From Microbacterium sp. SS28 (GTDB lineage Bacteria; Actinomycetota; Actinomycetes; Actinomycetales; Microbacteriaceae), in assembly GCF_022761035.1 (NCBI RefSeq), contig NZ_JAKWJP010000002.1, positions 1 through 64,000 on the forward strand: DNA of 64,000 nt, in the 5' to 3' direction. Below are positions 63,701 through 64,000 of this stretch, piece after piece; positions within the stretch are counted from its first letter, which is position 1; each line of letters opens with the position of its first letter. Made by a program: the position numbers and the translations under genes. Below the pieces are notes generated by a model. That model was given only the letters and a program-made list of their open reading frames with translations, made no database searches and was not told the origin of the DNA.

Positions 63701-64000
63701 TGTGGGAGATCGACGACGAGACGAGCGAGACCGAGGTGTCGATCGAGGAGGAGCAGGCGCTCGCGCGGCTCCGTGCCACGTTCGAGGCGTCCGAGTGGGG
63801 GCCGTTGCAGCCGATCGAGGTCGAGACCGAGATCGACATCTCGCTTCCGGGCGCGGAGCAGCTGGGGCGGGTCGTGTGCAAGCTCGACGCCGTGTACCGC
63901 CGCGGCGACCGGATCGAGATCGTGGACTGGAAGACGGGCCGCCCGCCGGCGTCAGCCGCCGAGCGGGAGGAGCGGATGTTCCAGCTCGCCCTGTACCGCC
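60697..64000 (+). CDS. adnB: AdnB-type subunit of the AdnAB helicase-nuclease (3' truncated by window)
   Basis: Open to the right edge, about 1101 residues visible. The UvrD-like motor is intact: GAGSGKTETM (I), LTFTRKAAGEL (Ia), VVLLDEYQDTS (II), GDPHQSIYGWRGA (III), LLTIHGSKGLEWDAVAV (V), YVAVTRARADLLLT (VI). The nuclease domain follows with GTLFHAWVEQRSG and EIVDWKTGRPP. The GTG overlaps the adnA stop (GTGA), giving coupled synthesis of the two subunits. A complete motor here and a degenerate motif II in AdnA fit the known division of labour, with AdnB as lead motor. Confidence 0.9.
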   Translation, partial: MSILAPEDVTTDVWSGPLAIPAASIAIALGLPMPTPEQTAVIEAPPAPAIVIAGAGSGKTETMAGRVVWLVANGHVRAEEVLGLTFTRKAAGELAERIQRRLTTIGEYEQRGLLPHVQALVTRGDLAAFWEAHAHSSPRDRQTALGALLDGLAVEFGAAPAGGSTAADALLRRARVATYNSFADGIVRDHGARIGRDPDSALLSQSGSWLLARRVVIGSPDERLAQREEAFSTVVDAVHRLAGEVLDNRVDLPELVAYGDRWAARLADVSCRLKKDQTLVDSARRSLSGLSVLAGLIADYAERKRADDTLDFADQVAGALQIVEAAPDVAAEIRDQFRVVLLDEYQDTSVIQTDLLAAIFHDTPVMAVGDPHQSIYGWRGASADNLSAFPAAFARTTDARHHSLMISWRNDLGVLTAANAVLAGSDRQTVAVDPLAPRPGAAAGRVGHRFDPSVDDEAHEVGRWFAAVRAEHEAEQDRMALERAAAGLAVERRAHSGAILFRTKRHMQLFSDALNAAGVPNRILGLGGLLSAPEVVDVVSALRVVHDPSQGSALLRILSGPRFAIGVQDLAALQGLAETLARRDATLTKFDDELAQRIRGSAGADEQSSIVDALEFVRRASADHGLLSDITADGRARLRDAGELFHRLRGSVGQPIPDLIRMIELELRLDIELAANETRGPARIASSRLRSFLDEVRAFLLADDRGSIASLLAWLDHAEETDELMPRPEPPEPGVVQLLTIHGSKGLEWDAVAVVRLVEGELPKAPRTVAGWLGFGVLPYALRGDRAALPRLEWDPADDDVDLPAAIEAFREADREHQEREERRLAYVAVTRARADLLLTGSHWAGQQAPRRPSRYLQEMLSALGRDEIDASDPGDNPYLEKGGRVLSWPLDPLGERRPAVERAAQEVASAASGEPEPDDVLGPLLAEAERRRRGEVPQAPARIGASRFKDFVGDFGATVRSIARPLPERPYGQTLRGTLFHAWVEQRSGLAGRGASLDDALWEIDDETSETEVSIEEEQALARLRATFEASEWGPLQPIEVETEIDISLPGAEQLGRVVCKLDAVYRRGDRIEIVDWKTGRPPASAAEREERMFQLALYR

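Overview
The window is high-GC (roughly 70%) actinobacterial chromosome, most likely from a Microbacteriaceae member such as Microbacterium. The grounds are strong G/C at third codon positions, frequent GTG starts, many genes whose start codon lies 5 to 7 bases behind a TANNNT hexamer (leaderless mRNAs), and actinobacterial marker genes: DUF3117, DUF3107, AdnAB, a TatB-Mrp cluster, a MarP-like protease and a bPH membrane protein. It is an ordinary core-genome region. I see no insertion sequence, prophage, CRISPR array, tRNA or rRNA gene.

Layout. 1-6.5 kb: the end of an unidentified gene, a zinc alcohol dehydrogenase, a methylcrotonyl-CoA carboxylase-type pair (beta then biotin-containing alpha) behind a perfect 12-bp-arm palindrome, a small coiled-coil gene, an Fpg/Nei DNA glycosylase and a 39-residue peptide with a Cys/Gly-rich tail. 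6.6-11.2 kb: an AhpD-like protein, a DHA2 drug exporter, a small acidic protein and an ABC exporter. 11.4-18.1 kb, minus strand: NAD operon nrtR-nadA-nadB-nadC-cysteine desulfurase, ending in a glycosyltransferase. 18.2-19.4 kb: MarP-like membrane protease. 19.5-24.1 kb: tandem glycine riboswitch and gcvT-gcvH-gcvP. 24.2-31.1 kb: CPBP protease, then an oligopeptide ABC importer (lipoprotein, two permeases, double ATPase) and a coupled PH-domain membrane protein. 31.2-37.8 kb: typA, azlCD, a membrane protein, fdxA, dapC, citrate synthase. 37.8-44.4 kb: PPK2, lactate permease, a stand-alone domain related to a GMC-oxidase extension, divergent dapD/dapE, and a PIG-V-like membrane protein. 44.5-50.2 kb: DUF3117, O-methyltransferase, tatB, mrp, DUF1003, a CBS/MgtE-N protein, a stress-type protein and an alpha/beta hydrolase. 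50.2-54.1 kb: aminopeptidase P, an endonuclease/phosphatase-fold protein, a PHP phosphoesterase and a SHOCT protein. 54.2-64 kb: DEAD-box helicase, ferritin-like protein, small membrane protein, DUF3107, and adnA-adnB, the last cut by the window end.

Functional threads. Three diaminopimelate/lysine genes (dapC, dapD, dapE) lie within 8 kb. The NAD operon couples quinolinate synthesis to a cysteine desulfurase that probably supplies sulfur for the NadA Fe-S cluster, under a Nudix-derived repressor encoded first in the operon. The glycine cleavage genes sit behind a glycine sensor. Two points stand out beyond gene content: the very regular leaderless start architecture, and a heavily over-represented heptamer GGATGCC/GGCATCC that overrides local codon preference and builds several intergenic hairpins. 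The best candidate for something undescribed is the Cys-rich mini-peptide at 6.4 kb.
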